Positions 1 through 7,884 of a stretch of 64,000 nt of DNA are shown in pieces. Source of the stretch: JANNSX01 sp963741525 (GTDB lineage: Bacteria > Pseudomonadota > Alphaproteobacteria > Rhizobiales > Hyphomicrobiaceae); contig CAVUIW010000028.1 of NCBI GenBank assembly GCA_963741525.1, forward strand, positions 310,001 to 374,000. Direction: 5' to 3'. The translations under genes were made by a program, and so were the position numbers. Position 1 is the first letter of the stretch, and every line of letters starts with the position of its first letter. The notes under the pieces are model-generated. The model saw only the letters and a program-made list of their open reading frames with translations, was not told where the DNA came from and searched no databases.

Positions 1-158
1 GGCGTCAGATCCTGGCCCGCGCCATGCAGATCGCCGCCGAGATCGTTGACGACGACGGCCGCACCTTCGCGCGCGAGCAACAACGCATGCGCGCGCCCGA
101 GCCCGCGCCCGCCACCAGTGACGATCGCAACGCGTCCGGCGAGGCTGCGAGCGCCCAT
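1..158 (-). CDS. Short-chain dehydrogenase/reductase, N-terminal part (cut by window edge)
   Basis: The reverse strand from 158 reads about 52 codons without a stop and runs off the window. The translation opens with a Rossmann fold of the classical SDR family: a beta strand (RVAIVTGGGRGLGRAHA, about residues 9-25) with the TGGGRGLG dinucleotide motif, then a second strand ending VVVNDLGGD, where the Asp after the second strand suggests NAD(H) preference. The start at 158 is preceded by a GAGGAG ribosome site. The NDLGGD pattern is frequent in SDRs acting on hydroxyacyl or steroid-like substrates, but the catalytic Tyr and Lys lie outside the window, so the substrate cannot be assigned. It is divergent from the GNAT gene at 333. 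Confidence 0.75.
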   Translation of the reverse strand, partial: MGARSLAGRVAIVTGGGRGLGRAHALLLAREGAAVVVNDLGGDLHGAGQDLT

Positions 159-332
159 GCCGCTCTCCTCGCTCAGAAATCGTGCGCTAGACAGGAAATC
201 GGCCGGCTGACGACGATCATGGGCGTTCCTCCCGCCGCATCGCGCTTGTTTCGACTTGCGCAAATTGTTTCGTTATCTTGTACATTGAGGCCAGGGACCG
301 TCAAGACCAATGCTTTGAGGCGAGGAGCAGCC

Positions 333-806
333 ATGTCGAGCGTCATGGGGAAAATCGCTGTCCGGCCGACCAACGCCGCGGACGAAGACCATTGGCGGGC
401 GATGTGGGAAGATTTCGTCGCCCTCGACACCGAGAAGTGCCCGCAATCCGCGACCGACTTCATCTGGCGGAATGCGCTCGACGCATCCCATCCCATGCAG
501 TTGCTGATGGCGGTGGTCGGCGAGGAGCGGTTGGGGTTCCTGCTCTACACGACGCACGATTTCTCGCGCTCGATCAGGCCCGTCGCCTATCTGCTGGACT
601 TCTTTGTGATCGAAACAGCGCGCGGCCGGGGCATCGGCAACGCGTTGATCGCGCACCTCGCCGAGCTTGGCCGCGCCAACGGCTGGCTCAAGGTCTACTG
701 GATGACGCAGGTGGAGAACGCGGACGCGCGCCGGCTCTACGACAAGTTCGGCCAGACCTCGCCGCTCGTGCGCTACGACATGCAGCTCAACAGCTACGAG
801 GCGTAG
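333..806 (+). CDS. GNAT family N-acetyltransferase
   Basis: A 157-residue protein of the usual single-domain GNAT size. The acetyl-CoA binding loop is visible at about residues 92-100 as RGRGIGNAL, preceded by the core strand LLDFFVIE and followed by a helix ending in NGW; the C-terminal segment NADARRLYDKFG is the typical GNAT motif B. The start at 333 was chosen over an in-frame start at 24 because the upstream stretch overlaps the divergent SDR gene and looks non-coding, and because a GAGGAG site lies 8 bases before 333. It presumably transfers acetyl from acetyl-CoA to an amine; the substrate is unknown. It converges on the cupin gene with 3 bases between the stops. Confidence 0.85.
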   Translation: MSSVMGKIAVRPTNAADEDHWRAMWEDFVALDTEKCPQSATDFIWRNALDASHPMQLLMAVVGEERLGFLLYTTHDFSRSIRPVAYLLDFFVIETARGRGIGNALIAHLAELGRANGWLKVYWMTQVENADARRLYDKFGQTSPLVRYDMQLNSYEA

Positions 807-809
807 TTT

Positions 810-1184
810 CTAAGGCTCTTCGATACCCTGGCGCATTGCCCAGTCGACGGGATAGAGCGCGTAGAAATAGGCGCAGCGGCCCTTGGATGCATCATATGAC
901 AGCGTCGTGCCCTTCGGCAGCCAGATAATGTCGCCGGGCTTGCAGTGCCAGCGCTCAGCCCCCGTGACGATTGTCATCTCGCCGTCGTGGATGAACAGCA
1001 CCTCGTCGTAGGTCACGGTCCATTCGATGGAGACGTTCTCGAGGATTTCGATGCCAGCGCCGAGGTGGGTGCTGTTGGCGCCGTTGATCACGCGGGCGAT
1101 GCGGGTGTCGCCGGACTCGGTTTTTGCCGTCGACCAAGGCAGCTCGCCGGACTTGAAGATTCGGGCTTTGGTTTTAGAGCTCAT
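810..1184 (-). CDS. Cupin-domain protein, EutQ-like
   Basis: A 124-residue single cupin. The second half shows the fold clearly: ENVSIEWTVTYDEVLFIHDGEMTI followed by KPGDIIWLPKGTTLSYDAS (segments at about residues 48-100). The closest family I recognise is EutQ (ethanolamine utilisation cupin), where acidic residues replace most of the metal-binding histidines, as here. No other eut gene is present, so a role in ethanolamine use is not supported. It lies downstream of the BKACE/thioesterase/oxidoreductase genes on the same strand, separated from the oxidoreductase stop by a heptamer repeat tract rich in GGAG. It may act on or sense an intermediate of that pathway; this is inference. Confidence 0.75.
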   Translation of the reverse strand: MSSKTKARIFKSGELPWSTAKTESGDTRIARVINGANSTHLGAGIEILENVSIEWTVTYDEVLFIHDGEMTIVTGAERWHCKPGDIIWLPKGTTLSYDASKGRCAYFYALYPVDWAMRQGIEEP

Positions 1185-1194
1185 TGCAACTCCC

Positions 1195-1257
1195 CTACTC
1201 CCTATTCGCTACTCCCTACTCCCTACTCCCCATTCGCTACTCCCTACTCCTTACTCA
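1195..1257. repeat. Heptanucleotide tandem repeat (CTACTCC)n
   Basis: Nine consecutive 7-base units: six are CTACTCC and three are variants (CTATTCG, CCATTCG, TTACTCA). The tract fills the gap between the oxidoreductase stop (1262) and the cupin start (1184). Read on the coding strand of those genes, each unit is GGAGTAG, so the cupin start is preceded by a ladder of Shine-Dalgarno-like GGAG sequences. Unit length is not a multiple required for frame control because it is non-coding. Confidence 0.9.
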
Positions 1258-1261
1258 CTCT

Positions 1262-2668
1262 TCAAGTCGTCGAAATGCCGCCCGGCGCCATGCGTACGAA
1301 GAAACGGGTGAGCGAGCCTGGCCGTTTGCCAGAGTATCCTAGTGTGTCGTTGCGTTTCACGGCCGCTCTCACGGCAACCGAGCCCACAGTCCGAAACGGC
1401 TCCGGCGGCAGCCAGCGCTCGGGTGGACGCACGAGCGGGCAGCCCGACCATTCGTCCTTCTCTTTCAGCACCAGCGAAGCAAGAATGCGTGCGGCCAATG
1501 GCGAGGTGGCGATGCCATTGCCCGAGAAGCCGTAGCCGTAGAAGACATCCGGCATGCCGGGCAGCGCGCCGAACAACGGCAGTCCGCTCCGCGTCCGGTC
1601 GATCGGACCATACCAGCTGTCGGAAAATCGCACCGCGCCGAGCCGCGGATTGGCCCGTGCGTAGAAGGCATGCATCTCGGCCTCGCGCGGCGAGCGGCCC
1701 TCGAAGCGTTCGCCATCGAGCGAGCCGACACCGAGCCGGCCGCCGGTGACGCCGCCGCTGAGGCGCCCATCGGGAGTCGTGCGGAAGCCGGTGACAAAGG
1801 TCTGCGAGTCAGTGATTTGAAACTTGTCCCGGCGCCAGAGCGCTTCGATCAGCTCCGGCACCGGCTCGCTGATCTGGTCGTCGCTGGTGATGACGAGAAT
1901 GGCGGAGCGCAGGGATGGAATCCGCAGCGACCAGGCATTGAGCGCGAGCACGACGCGGCCGGCCGCGAGACTCCCGGCGCGGGTCCGGACAATGGGTCGG
2001 CCTTGCCGCTCCAGCCGCGTCATCGGGCTGTTCTCGTAGATGCGCACGCCCTTGGATAGCGCGACGCGGCGCAAACCCCGCACGAGCTTCGCTGGCTGTA
2101 GCGTCGCCGTGCCAGACATGATGGCACCGCCAAGCAGACCTGGCATGTCCATCATGCTTTGAATCTCGTCACGCGAAACCGCACGCATCATCGAAAGGCC
2201 GCGCGCTTCGAGCATCTTGAGGGTCGAATTCCAGCTGCCGAGCTGCCGCGCATTCGTCGCCGACCAGAGCCAATCTGAGTATTCGAACTCGGCGTCGATG
2301 CCGTAGTCGATGCAGAACCGCTCGATCTCGCCGACGATGTCTTGCGAGGCTTGGCAGAAGAAGCGCGCAGGCTCCTTTCCGCCCATCGCCTCCAGCGCTG
2401 CGATCTTCAGCCACTGCGGAAGCACCTGCCCCGTGGCGCGACCCGAGGCTCCGCCGCCGCAGATGTCGGCCTCGACGATGGCAACATCGAGAGAGGGTTG
2501 TCGCCGTTTGAGCTCGATAGCTGTCCAAAGCCCACAAAATCCGCCGCCGACAATCGCCACATCGGCCCTGGCCTCGCCCGTGAGCGCTGGCGCGTCCACC
2601 TCGCCTTCGGCAATCGCCTCTTTCAGCCAATAGCAGCGCCCCTCACGCCGTGTCGGCGGTGCGCTCAC
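1262..2668 (-). CDS. FAD-dependent amine/amino-acid oxidoreductase (DAO family)
   Basis: A 468-residue flavoprotein. The N-terminal dinucleotide motif AIVGGGFCGLWTAIEL sits at about residues 39-54, after a 38-residue lead that begins with CYWL, a pattern seen in PuuB-like oxidases. A GGGASGRATGQ segment follows and the C-terminal FAD-closing motif is GYGFSGNGIATSP. Family members oxidise secondary or tertiary amines (sarcosine, dimethylglycine, glutamylputrescine). The start codon overlaps the stop of the upstream thioesterase by 4 bases (ATGA), so the two are translationally coupled. In this operon it may demethylate or oxidise a betaine-type product; the substrate is inferred from context only. 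Confidence 0.85.
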   Translation of the reverse strand: MSAPPTRREGRCYWLKEAIAEGEVDAPALTGEARADVAIVGGGFCGLWTAIELKRRQPSLDVAIVEADICGGGASGRATGQVLPQWLKIAALEAMGGKEPARFFCQASQDIVGEIERFCIDYGIDAEFEYSDWLWSATNARQLGSWNSTLKMLEARGLSMMRAVSRDEIQSMMDMPGLLGGAIMSGTATLQPAKLVRGLRRVALSKGVRIYENSPMTRLERQGRPIVRTRAGSLAAGRVVLALNAWSLRIPSLRSAILVITSDDQISEPVPELIEALWRRDKFQITDSQTFVTGFRTTPDGRLSGGVTGGRLGVGSLDGERFEGRSPREAEMHAFYARANPRLGAVRFSDSWYGPIDRTRSGLPLFGALPGMPDVFYGYGFSGNGIATSPLAARILASLVLKEKDEWSGCPLVRPPERWLPPEPFRTVGSVAVRAAVKRNDTLGYSGKRPGSLTRFFVRMAPGGISTT

Positions 2669-3081
2669 GCGACACTCAGCTCCCGGCAGCGCGCACGAAT
2701 GGCGTCGCTCAGCGGCAGCGCCTTCCGCGCCTTGAGGTCGAACAGCACCGTGATGTTCTCGCTCGTCGCATGCAGCACGCCTGTTTCGGAGTTCAGCATG
2801 CTGTGCCGGAACTCCACTGACTTGTTGCCGGTCTTCAGCAACACGCTTTTCACATGCACCAGCGCGCCGGCCCGCGTCTCGTGCTTGTACTCGATGGTCT
2901 GCTTGACGTCAGCCCAACCCTGGCCGAGTGGTTCGAGCTCCGCGTAAGGCCCGAACCGGGAGAGCATGTGGAAACTCGCCGCATCGAAGATGCCGCAATA
3001 GAACTGCGTGTTCATGTGGCCCATGCTGTCGCACTGCCACGGATAGACAGCACCGCGATAGGTATCGATCTCGACGGCCAT
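2665..3081 (-). CDS. Acyl-CoA thioesterase, hotdog fold (betainyl-CoA thioesterase-like)
   Basis: A 138-residue 4HBT-type hotdog protein. The signature region CDSMGHMNTQFYCGIFD (about residues 17-33) matches the YbgC-like thioesterase pattern D-x-x-GHMNN with the catalytic Asp; the rest gives the alternating strands of one hotdog domain (VHVKSVLLKTGNKSVEF). The start at 3081 lies 2 bases after the BKACE stop and the end overlaps the oxidoreductase start, so it is the middle gene of a tight operon. In known carnitine-degrading clusters a thioesterase of this type releases glycine betaine from betainyl-CoA made by the BKACE enzyme. The in-frame upstream extension to 3990 is only a shadow of the BKACE gene. 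Confidence 0.85.
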   Translation of the reverse strand: MAVEIDTYRGAVYPWQCDSMGHMNTQFYCGIFDAASFHMLSRFGPYAELEPLGQGWADVKQTIEYKHETRAGALVHVKSVLLKTGNKSVEFRHSMLNSETGVLHATSENITVLFDLKARKALPLSDAIRARCRELSVA

Positions 3082-3083
3082 TC

Positions 3084-4067
3084 TCAAAACCCGACCTGAT
3101 CGCCGCCCTTGAGCTTCAGCATCTGCCGCGCCTCGGCGGGTGTGGCGACCTCGAGCGACAGCTCCTCGATGATGCGGCGGATTTTGGCCACCTGCTCGGC
3201 GTTGGACTTCGCCAGACGGCCGGGACCGAGATAGATCGAATCCTCCAAGCCGACGCGTACATTCGCTCCCATCGTCAGCCCGACGGTTGCGAGATTGATC
3301 TGATGCTTGCCCGCCGCCAGGATCGACCATTGATAGTCGTTGCCGAAGAGATGATCGGCCGTCCGCCGCATGTGCATGAGATCCTCGTGCCGCGCGCCGA
3401 TGCCGCCATGGATGCCGAAGATCGTCTGTACGAACAGGGGCGGCTCGAGCAGGCCTTCGTCGAGAAACTTCGCCAGCACATAGAGGTGGCCGATGTCGTA
3501 GCACTCGCATTCGAAGCGCGTGCCGTGGCCATGGCCGAGCTCTTTGATGAAGCGCTCGATCTGCGCGAAGGTGTTGGACACGATCAGGTCCTTCGTCTTC
3601 GCGATATAGGCCTTCTCCCAATCGTGCTTCCACTCCGTGATCTTTTCGGTCACGTGGTAAAGGCCGAAATTCATCGAGCCCATGTTGAGCGAGCAGAGCT
3701 CGGGCTTGGCGCGGAGGGGAGCTGCCAGCCGGTCCTCCATGCTCATGCCGAGCGAACCGCCCGTGGTGATGTTCACGACCGCGTCGGTGTTCTGTTTGAT
3801 GCGCGGCAGGAACTGCATGAACACGTCGGGGGAGGGCGTCGGCCGGCCGTCGTTCGGATCGCGCGCGTGCAGATGGATGACGGAAGCGCCGGCCTCGGCG
3901 GCGGCGATACTCTCGGCGGCGATCTGGTCGGGGGTGATCGGCAGATAGGGCGTCATCGTCGGCGTATGCACCGAGCCCGTGATAGCGCACGTGATGATAA
4001 CTTTGCGCGCGCCCTTGGAGCCACCTGTTTTCTTGCTTTCGTCGGTCTTCGCGGGCTTCTTCGCCAT
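3084..4067 (-). CDS. Beta-keto acid cleavage enzyme (BKACE, DUF849)
   Basis: A 327-residue TIM-barrel enzyme of the BKACE family, which condenses a beta-keto acid with acetyl-CoA and releases acetoacetate plus a new acyl-CoA. The zinc-binding H-x-H is visible in IHLHARDPNDGRPT (about residues 62-75), and the acidic ECECYD segment is present further on. The first about 20 residues are Lys-rich and non-conserved. The start at 4067 is preceded by GGGAGA; a longer in-frame start at 4172 would overlap the divergent promoter region. It is the first gene of an operon with the thioesterase and the oxidoreductase. Dehydrocarnitine is an attractive substrate from the neighbours, but subfamily specificity cannot be read here. 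Confidence 0.9.
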   Translation of the reverse strand: MAKKPAKTDESKKTGGSKGARKVIITCAITGSVHTPTMTPYLPITPDQIAAESIAAAEAGASVIHLHARDPNDGRPTPSPDVFMQFLPRIKQNTDAVVNITTGGSLGMSMEDRLAAPLRAKPELCSLNMGSMNFGLYHVTEKITEWKHDWEKAYIAKTKDLIVSNTFAQIERFIKELGHGHGTRFECECYDIGHLYVLAKFLDEGLLEPPLFVQTIFGIHGGIGARHEDLMHMRRTADHLFGNDYQWSILAAGKHQINLATVGLTMGANVRVGLEDSIYLGPGRLAKSNAEQVAKIRRIIEELSLEVATPAEARQMLKLKGGDQVGF

Positions 4068-4192
4068 CGCCGATTCTCCCTTGCCTTTTCGTTCAGCATC
4101 CTGGAAAAGTTTCTTGAGATCAAAACATATCGCTTGCACGCTGGGAAGGCGGGGCGCGTGATGGTCGCCCATGCAAGGCCGGAGGAGCAGCC

Positions 4193-4969
4193 ATGGAGCT
4201 CAACGTCAAAGGCAAGCGCGTTATCGTCACCGCCGGCGGCTCCGGCATCGGCCGCGCCATTGCCGAGGTGTTTCATGCCGCGGGGGCACGCGTGCATATC
4301 TGTGACGTCGACGACGGCTTCCTTGCCGATGTGCGCGCCAAGCATTCCGGGATCGGAGCGACTCATGCCGATGTCGGACTTGCCGGAGACGTCGACCGGT
4401 TGTTCAACGAGGCGACCGCAGCCATGGGCGGGGTCGATGTGCTCGTCAACAATGCCGGGATCGCCGGCCCGACGGCCCGCGCCGAGGATACCTCGCCCGC
4501 CGACTGGGATCGCGTCATCGCCGTCAATCTGTCTGGAATGTTCTATGGCTGCCGCCGCGCCATCCCGGAGATGAAGCGCGCGGGCGGCGGCCTCATCGTC
4601 AACATCTCCTCGACCAGCGGCAAGACCGGCCTGCCGCTGCGCGTCGCCTACGCGGTCTCCAAACACGCCGTCATGGGTTTAACAGAGACGCTCGCCCGCG
4701 AGGCCGGGCCGGACAAGATCCGTGTCAATACGATCCTGCCCGGCTGGATGAACAACGAGCGCGGCCGGCGCGTCGCCACGGCGAAGTCGGCGGCGCTCGG
4801 CATTCCGCTCGAGGAGTTCGTGAAGCGCGAGTCCGAGTTCATCTCGCTGCGCACCATGATCGAGCCCGAGGAGATCGGCCACATGGCACTCTTCCTCGCC
4901 TCCGACCTCGGCCGGCATATCTCCGGCCAGCACATCGGGGTCTGCGGGAACGTTGAGTACGAGCGATAG
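4193..4969 (+). CDS. SDR family oxidoreductase
   Basis: A 258-residue classical SDR with all standard elements: TAGGSGIGRA cofactor motif (about residues 13-22), HICDVDD after the second strand (Asp, NAD preference), NNAGIAG, the catalytic Ser in NISSTSG and YAVSK with catalytic Tyr and Lys. The start is preceded by GGAGGAGCAGCC, the same leader seen before the GNAT gene at 333. It is divergent from BKACE with 125 bases between starts. An NAD-dependent oxidation of a beta-hydroxy acid to the beta-keto acid cleaved by BKACE would fit the arrangement, although known carnitine dehydrogenases belong to a different fold. Confidence 0.88.
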   Translation: MELNVKGKRVIVTAGGSGIGRAIAEVFHAAGARVHICDVDDGFLADVRAKHSGIGATHADVGLAGDVDRLFNEATAAMGGVDVLVNNAGIAGPTARAEDTSPADWDRVIAVNLSGMFYGCRRAIPEMKRAGGGLIVNISSTSGKTGLPLRVAYAVSKHAVMGLTETLAREAGPDKIRVNTILPGWMNNERGRRVATAKSAALGIPLEEFVKRESEFISLRTMIEPEEIGHMALFLASDLGRHISGQHIGVCGNVEYER

Positions 4970-5132
4970 GCCGTCGCCGCGCTTATTGCCCCTTTAACCG
5001 CGCTCGGCTAAGCTTCGCGAATGACCAACGTGATCGACAGGATGACTGCGCGAATTACCGTCCCGGCTGCCTGAGGGCCGTCGGGAACGTTTTGCGTCCT
5101 CTTCCCCACTCGATCACCGGATCATTTCCCAA

Positions 5133-5453
5133 ATGCCAACTGAACGAGGCGCCACCGGCGCCGTGCCGCATGCCGCCCTCGGCATGCCGGGCAATTCCCG
5201 CGTCAAAGCCTTCTTTCTCGTCACCGGCCCGGCCGAACCAGGCCTCGTGCCGCGGCTGGCAGGTTGTGTCGCCAAACTCGGGCTCGTGCCCTTGCGCCTG
5301 CATGCCTCGACGGAATCGGGCGACGGCAGCGAGATCGCCTGCGATCTGCGCGTGGAGGCCATGGCGCCGGATGAGGCGGAGCGCCTCGAAGGGCTCATCC
5401 GCCGCTTGACCGGCGTCCGCCAGGTTGTTGCCGTGATCGAGCCGGCCGCTTGA
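5133..5453 (+). CDS. Small ACT-domain-like protein
   Basis: A 106-residue protein whose residues 22-100 read like one ACT fold: strand KAFFLVTGPAEPGLVPRLAG followed by a helix, LVPLRLHAS, EIACDLRVEAM, a helix AERLEGLIRRL and a last strand VRQVVAVIE. Such stand-alone ACT proteins usually bind an amino acid and regulate a partner enzyme. The first 20 residues are not part of the domain and the true start may lie further in. No clear ribosome site precedes 5133. It stands 72 bases before a small zincin gene on the same strand; no functional link is obvious. Confidence 0.6.
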   Translation: MPTERGATGAVPHAALGMPGNSRVKAFFLVTGPAEPGLVPRLAGCVAKLGLVPLRLHASTESGDGSEIACDLRVEAMAPDEAERLEGLIRRLTGVRQVVAVIEPAA

Positions 5454-5525
5454 CGGAACGAGCGAAAGTGCTGACATGACGGGGGCTTGGCGTTGCGACG
5501 CCAAGCATACCCAAATGGAGCGTCC

Positions 5526-5930
5526 ATGCGTTGGATCGGCGCCAAATCCCCATCTCTCGCGGAGATCGAGGCGATTGCCGGCGAGGCCTTCGCGCGACTG
5601 CCCCAGGCTTTCCGCGAGATGGCCGAGGCGGTCGTCATCCGCGTGGAGGATTTTCCGACGAATGAGATTCTGGACGAACTCGGTATTGCTTCAGAGCTCG
5701 ATCTTCTCGGCCTCTATCAAGGGGTTTCGCTCGACCGTAAGAGCGTCAGCGACAGCGCGCTCTCGCCCGACATGGTATTCCTCTACCGTCGGCCGATCCT
5801 CGACTACTGGGCCGAGCACACCGAGACGCTCGATCATATCGTCACCCACGTCCTGGTTCACGAGATCGGCCACCATTTCGGGCTATCCGACGACGACATG
5901 GCGGCCATCGAGGCGGCCGCCGAGGCTTGA
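5526..5930 (+). CDS. Minimal MMP-like zincin metallopeptidase family protein
   Basis: A 134-residue acidic cytosolic protein of the minimal zincin family common in alphaproteobacteria. The metal site is THVLVHEIGHHFGLSD near the C terminus (HEIGHHFGLSD, about residues 114-124): HExxHxxG plus a following Asp. The N-terminal half carries the family pattern of an helix with RVEDFPTNEILDELGI. The ATG at 5526 was chosen because GGAG lies 5-8 bases upstream; the in-frame extension to 5487 has no ribosome site. Members have no known substrate. It is followed, on the same strand, by three other proteins with an HExxH motif. Confidence 0.85.
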   Translation: MRWIGAKSPSLAEIEAIAGEAFARLPQAFREMAEAVVIRVEDFPTNEILDELGIASELDLLGLYQGVSLDRKSVSDSALSPDMVFLYRRPILDYWAEHTETLDHIVTHVLVHEIGHHFGLSDDDMAAIEAAAEA

Positions 5931-6059
5931 TCACTAAAGGGTGACAGCATCACCGTTTCAAAACGGCATGTCATGCAAGGAATTATTTCGTCATACCCCT
6001 TGCACGGTTCGTGAACCCAAATGAAAGTATACTCTGGGGTCTCAACCAGTCTCGATGGG

Positions 6060-6626
6060 ATGCGGATAATGAGTGTGCGGTGGGTACGCCTTTTGTGCGC
6101 GCAGTGGCTTGCGGTGCTTGCGATCGCGATTTTGGGGCTCTGGCCCGTGGCCGCGTCGGCGGGGACGACAACGGTCGGCGGTGCTCGCGTCAGCTGCTAT
6201 GCGGCCAAGACGATCATCAAGGATAAGCGTGTTCCCGGGCCGGGCTACGCCTCGCAGGGCGTAATCTATCTCGGTCCCCAATATCTCAAAGCCTATCCGG
6301 CCGTCGTGCAGCGCTTTATCTTCCTGCACGAGTGCGGACATCAGTATGTCGGGGCCGACGAGACAGGCGCAGATTGCTGGGCGGCCAAGATCGGCAAGCG
6401 CCAGGGCTGGTTCAGCGCGGCCGGAGTCAATTCGGTCTGCAAAGCCTTCTGGAACACCCAGGGTGGCCAGTTCCATTTGCCCGGTCCGCAGCGTTGCCAA
6501 GTTCTGAAACAATGCTTCGCCGATGCCCCCGGCCGGACCTATGCGACCAAGTCCTTGAAGCGGACGAGCGCCGTCACCGGCAGTAAGAAAGCCAAGAAGT
6601 CCAAGAAAAAGCGCAAGAAAACCTGA
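6060..6626 (+). CDS. Secreted zincin-like protein with HECGHQ motif, paralogue 1 of 3
   Basis: About 188 residues from the start used here. A signal peptide runs to ASAG (hydrophobic WLAVLAIAILGLWPVAA), followed by a cysteine-rich domain. The key motif is FLHECGHQYVGADETGADC, a zinc-site HExxH with an ADC Asp 13 residues after the first His; five further positions are shared with the next two genes (C before the first strand, VC, RC and QCF). The C-terminal tail is strongly Lys-rich (SKKAKKSKKKRKK), unlike the paralogues. Starts at 6021 and 6069 are also possible. A periplasmic or secreted metallohydrolase is likely; no characterised relative is recognised. Confidence 0.75.
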   Translation: MRIMSVRWVRLLCAQWLAVLAIAILGLWPVAASAGTTTVGGARVSCYAAKTIIKDKRVPGPGYASQGVIYLGPQYLKAYPAVVQRFIFLHECGHQYVGADETGADCWAAKIGKRQGWFSAAGVNSVCKAFWNTQGGQFHLPGPQRCQVLKQCFADAPGRTYATKSLKRTSAVTGSKKAKKSKKKRKKT

Positions 6627-6750
6627 CGGACGGTAAGGGTGGGTGGGTTTTTCTCCTCCGCCCAAATCTCGCCCGATCCATCGACGAAATCTTGCCTGAC
6701 AGTGCCCTCTGAGGCATGTTGCGGTCAAGTCAGGGATTTCCAGGTCGGAA

Positions 6751-7269
6751 TTGGAGCGTACCTTGCGGCAGGGGTTTGTTGTCGCCGTGCTACTGGCGCT
6801 GCTCTCAGCTCTCAGCACCTCGGCTCGGGCCGAGGAGCTGTCTGCCGAGGCCTATGTCGAGCATGTGGGCGGCGGCGCCTACATCATGGAGTACGGCGAG
6901 CTGCTGCTCGCCGGCCGGCGCATGACCTGCGGCAAGCGGCCGGTCGTCATCGATCCCAAGCTCGACGACTACGCGGCTGCCTATCCGGGCTTCCTGATCC
7001 TCAACCCGGCGAAAATCGAGCAGGTTGATCCGGTCGTCGCCTGGTGGATCTTCAAGCACGAGTGCGCGCATCAGTTCAAAGGGCCGGACGAGGAGACGGC
7101 GGATTGCTGGGCCGTGCAGCGGGGCCGCGCCGAAGGCTGGCTCAATACGGAGGGCGTCGAGAGCATTTGCTCCTTCATCCGGCCGGCCGAGGGCGACTCC
7201 ATGCACTTCTCCGGTTCCGAGCGCTGCGGCATCGTCCGGCGCTGCTTCGGCGCCAAGCTGCTGCAGTAG
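6751..7269 (+). CDS. Secreted zincin-like protein with HECAHQ motif, paralogue 2 of 3
   Basis: 172 residues beginning at a TTG (6751; TTG 6763 is an alternative). A signal peptide ends at ARAEE. The mature part matches its neighbours over its whole length: CGKRPVVIDPKLDDYAAAY, PGFLILNPAKIEQV, WWIFKHECAHQFKGPDEE, TADCWA, GVESICSF, SERCGIVRRCF. The predicted metal ligands are the two His and Glu of HECAH and possibly the Asp of ADC; six cysteines are kept, which suggests disulfides in the periplasm. It is followed after only 4 bases by paralogue 3. Function unknown. Confidence 0.75.
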   Translation: MERTLRQGFVVAVLLALLSALSTSARAEELSAEAYVEHVGGGAYIMEYGELLLAGRRMTCGKRPVVIDPKLDDYAAAYPGFLILNPAKIEQVDPVVAWWIFKHECAHQFKGPDEETADCWAVQRGRAEGWLNTEGVESICSFIRPAEGDSMHFSGSERCGIVRRCFGAKLLQ

Positions 7270-7273
7270 CGGC

Positions 7274-7822
7274 GTGGCGAAGTCGGGGTCGAGCGTCAAA
7301 CGTCTTGCCTATTGGGCCTTCCTGGCGGCGATCGCGATCGCAGGTTCGTGGCTCGCTTACGATCTCACATCGACGCCGCGCCCTCCGACGGTCGAGGAAT
7401 ACATCGCCAGCGCCGGTCTCGGGGCGAAGCGCGCCGAGCCCGGCTTCCAGCTCTCCGGCGTTACGCCCGCCTGCCATGGCCTGCCGATCGTGCTCGATCC
7501 CTCCCTCGACGATGTGGCGGCCGCCCATGCGGGCTTCGTCATCCTCAATGCCGAGCGTATCGCCAAGCTGCCGAAGGTGGTCCAGCTCTACGCCTTCGGG
7601 CATGAATGCGGGCATCAGGTGCACGGCCTCAGCGAGGAGAAGGCCGACTGCCAGGCCATCGCCGACGGCAAGGCGGCGGGCTGGCTGGACGAGCCCGGGG
7701 TCGGGGCCATCTGCGAGTTCTGGAAGCCCTATCAAGGCGATAGCAATCACCTACCGGGGCCCGAGCGGTGCCTGCTGATGAAGCGCTGTTTTGCCGAGGG
7801 CATGGCCGCCACAGGCGGCTGA
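7274..7822 (+). CDS. Membrane-anchored zincin-like protein with HECGHQ motif, paralogue 3 of 3
   Basis: 182 residues from a GTG at 7274, 4 bases after the stop of paralogue 2. The N terminus (about residues 10-27, YWAFLAAIAIAGSWLAY) is a signal anchor rather than a clear cleavable signal. The domain follows: CHGLPIVLDPSLDDVAAAH, AGFVILNAERI, YAFGHECGHQVHGLSEEK, ADCQA, GVGAICEFW, PERCLLMKRCF. It shares the PxVxDPxLDD strand with paralogue 2, a segment poorly kept in paralogue 1, so 2 and 3 are the closer pair. Probably cotranscribed with paralogue 2 and possibly with leuD, which starts 62 bases downstream. Confidence 0.75.
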   Translation: MAKSGSSVKRLAYWAFLAAIAIAGSWLAYDLTSTPRPPTVEEYIASAGLGAKRAEPGFQLSGVTPACHGLPIVLDPSLDDVAAAHAGFVILNAERIAKLPKVVQLYAFGHECGHQVHGLSEEKADCQAIADGKAAGWLDEPGVGAICEFWKPYQGDSNHLPGPERCLLMKRCFAEGMAATGG

Positions 7823-7884
7823 GGCTTGGCGGCGCGGCCCGATCTGGGCTAAACGACCTGCAAATCAAAGATCGAGGCCAGCCC

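Noticed and set aside
1195..1257. CRISPR-like array
   Set aside because: Units are seven bases with no spacers; a simple tandem repeat.
3990..3990. Long reverse frame 2665-3990 as a single 441-residue protein
   Set aside because: Only the last 138 residues are homologous to hotdog thioesterases; the rest is the out-of-frame shadow of the BKACE gene.
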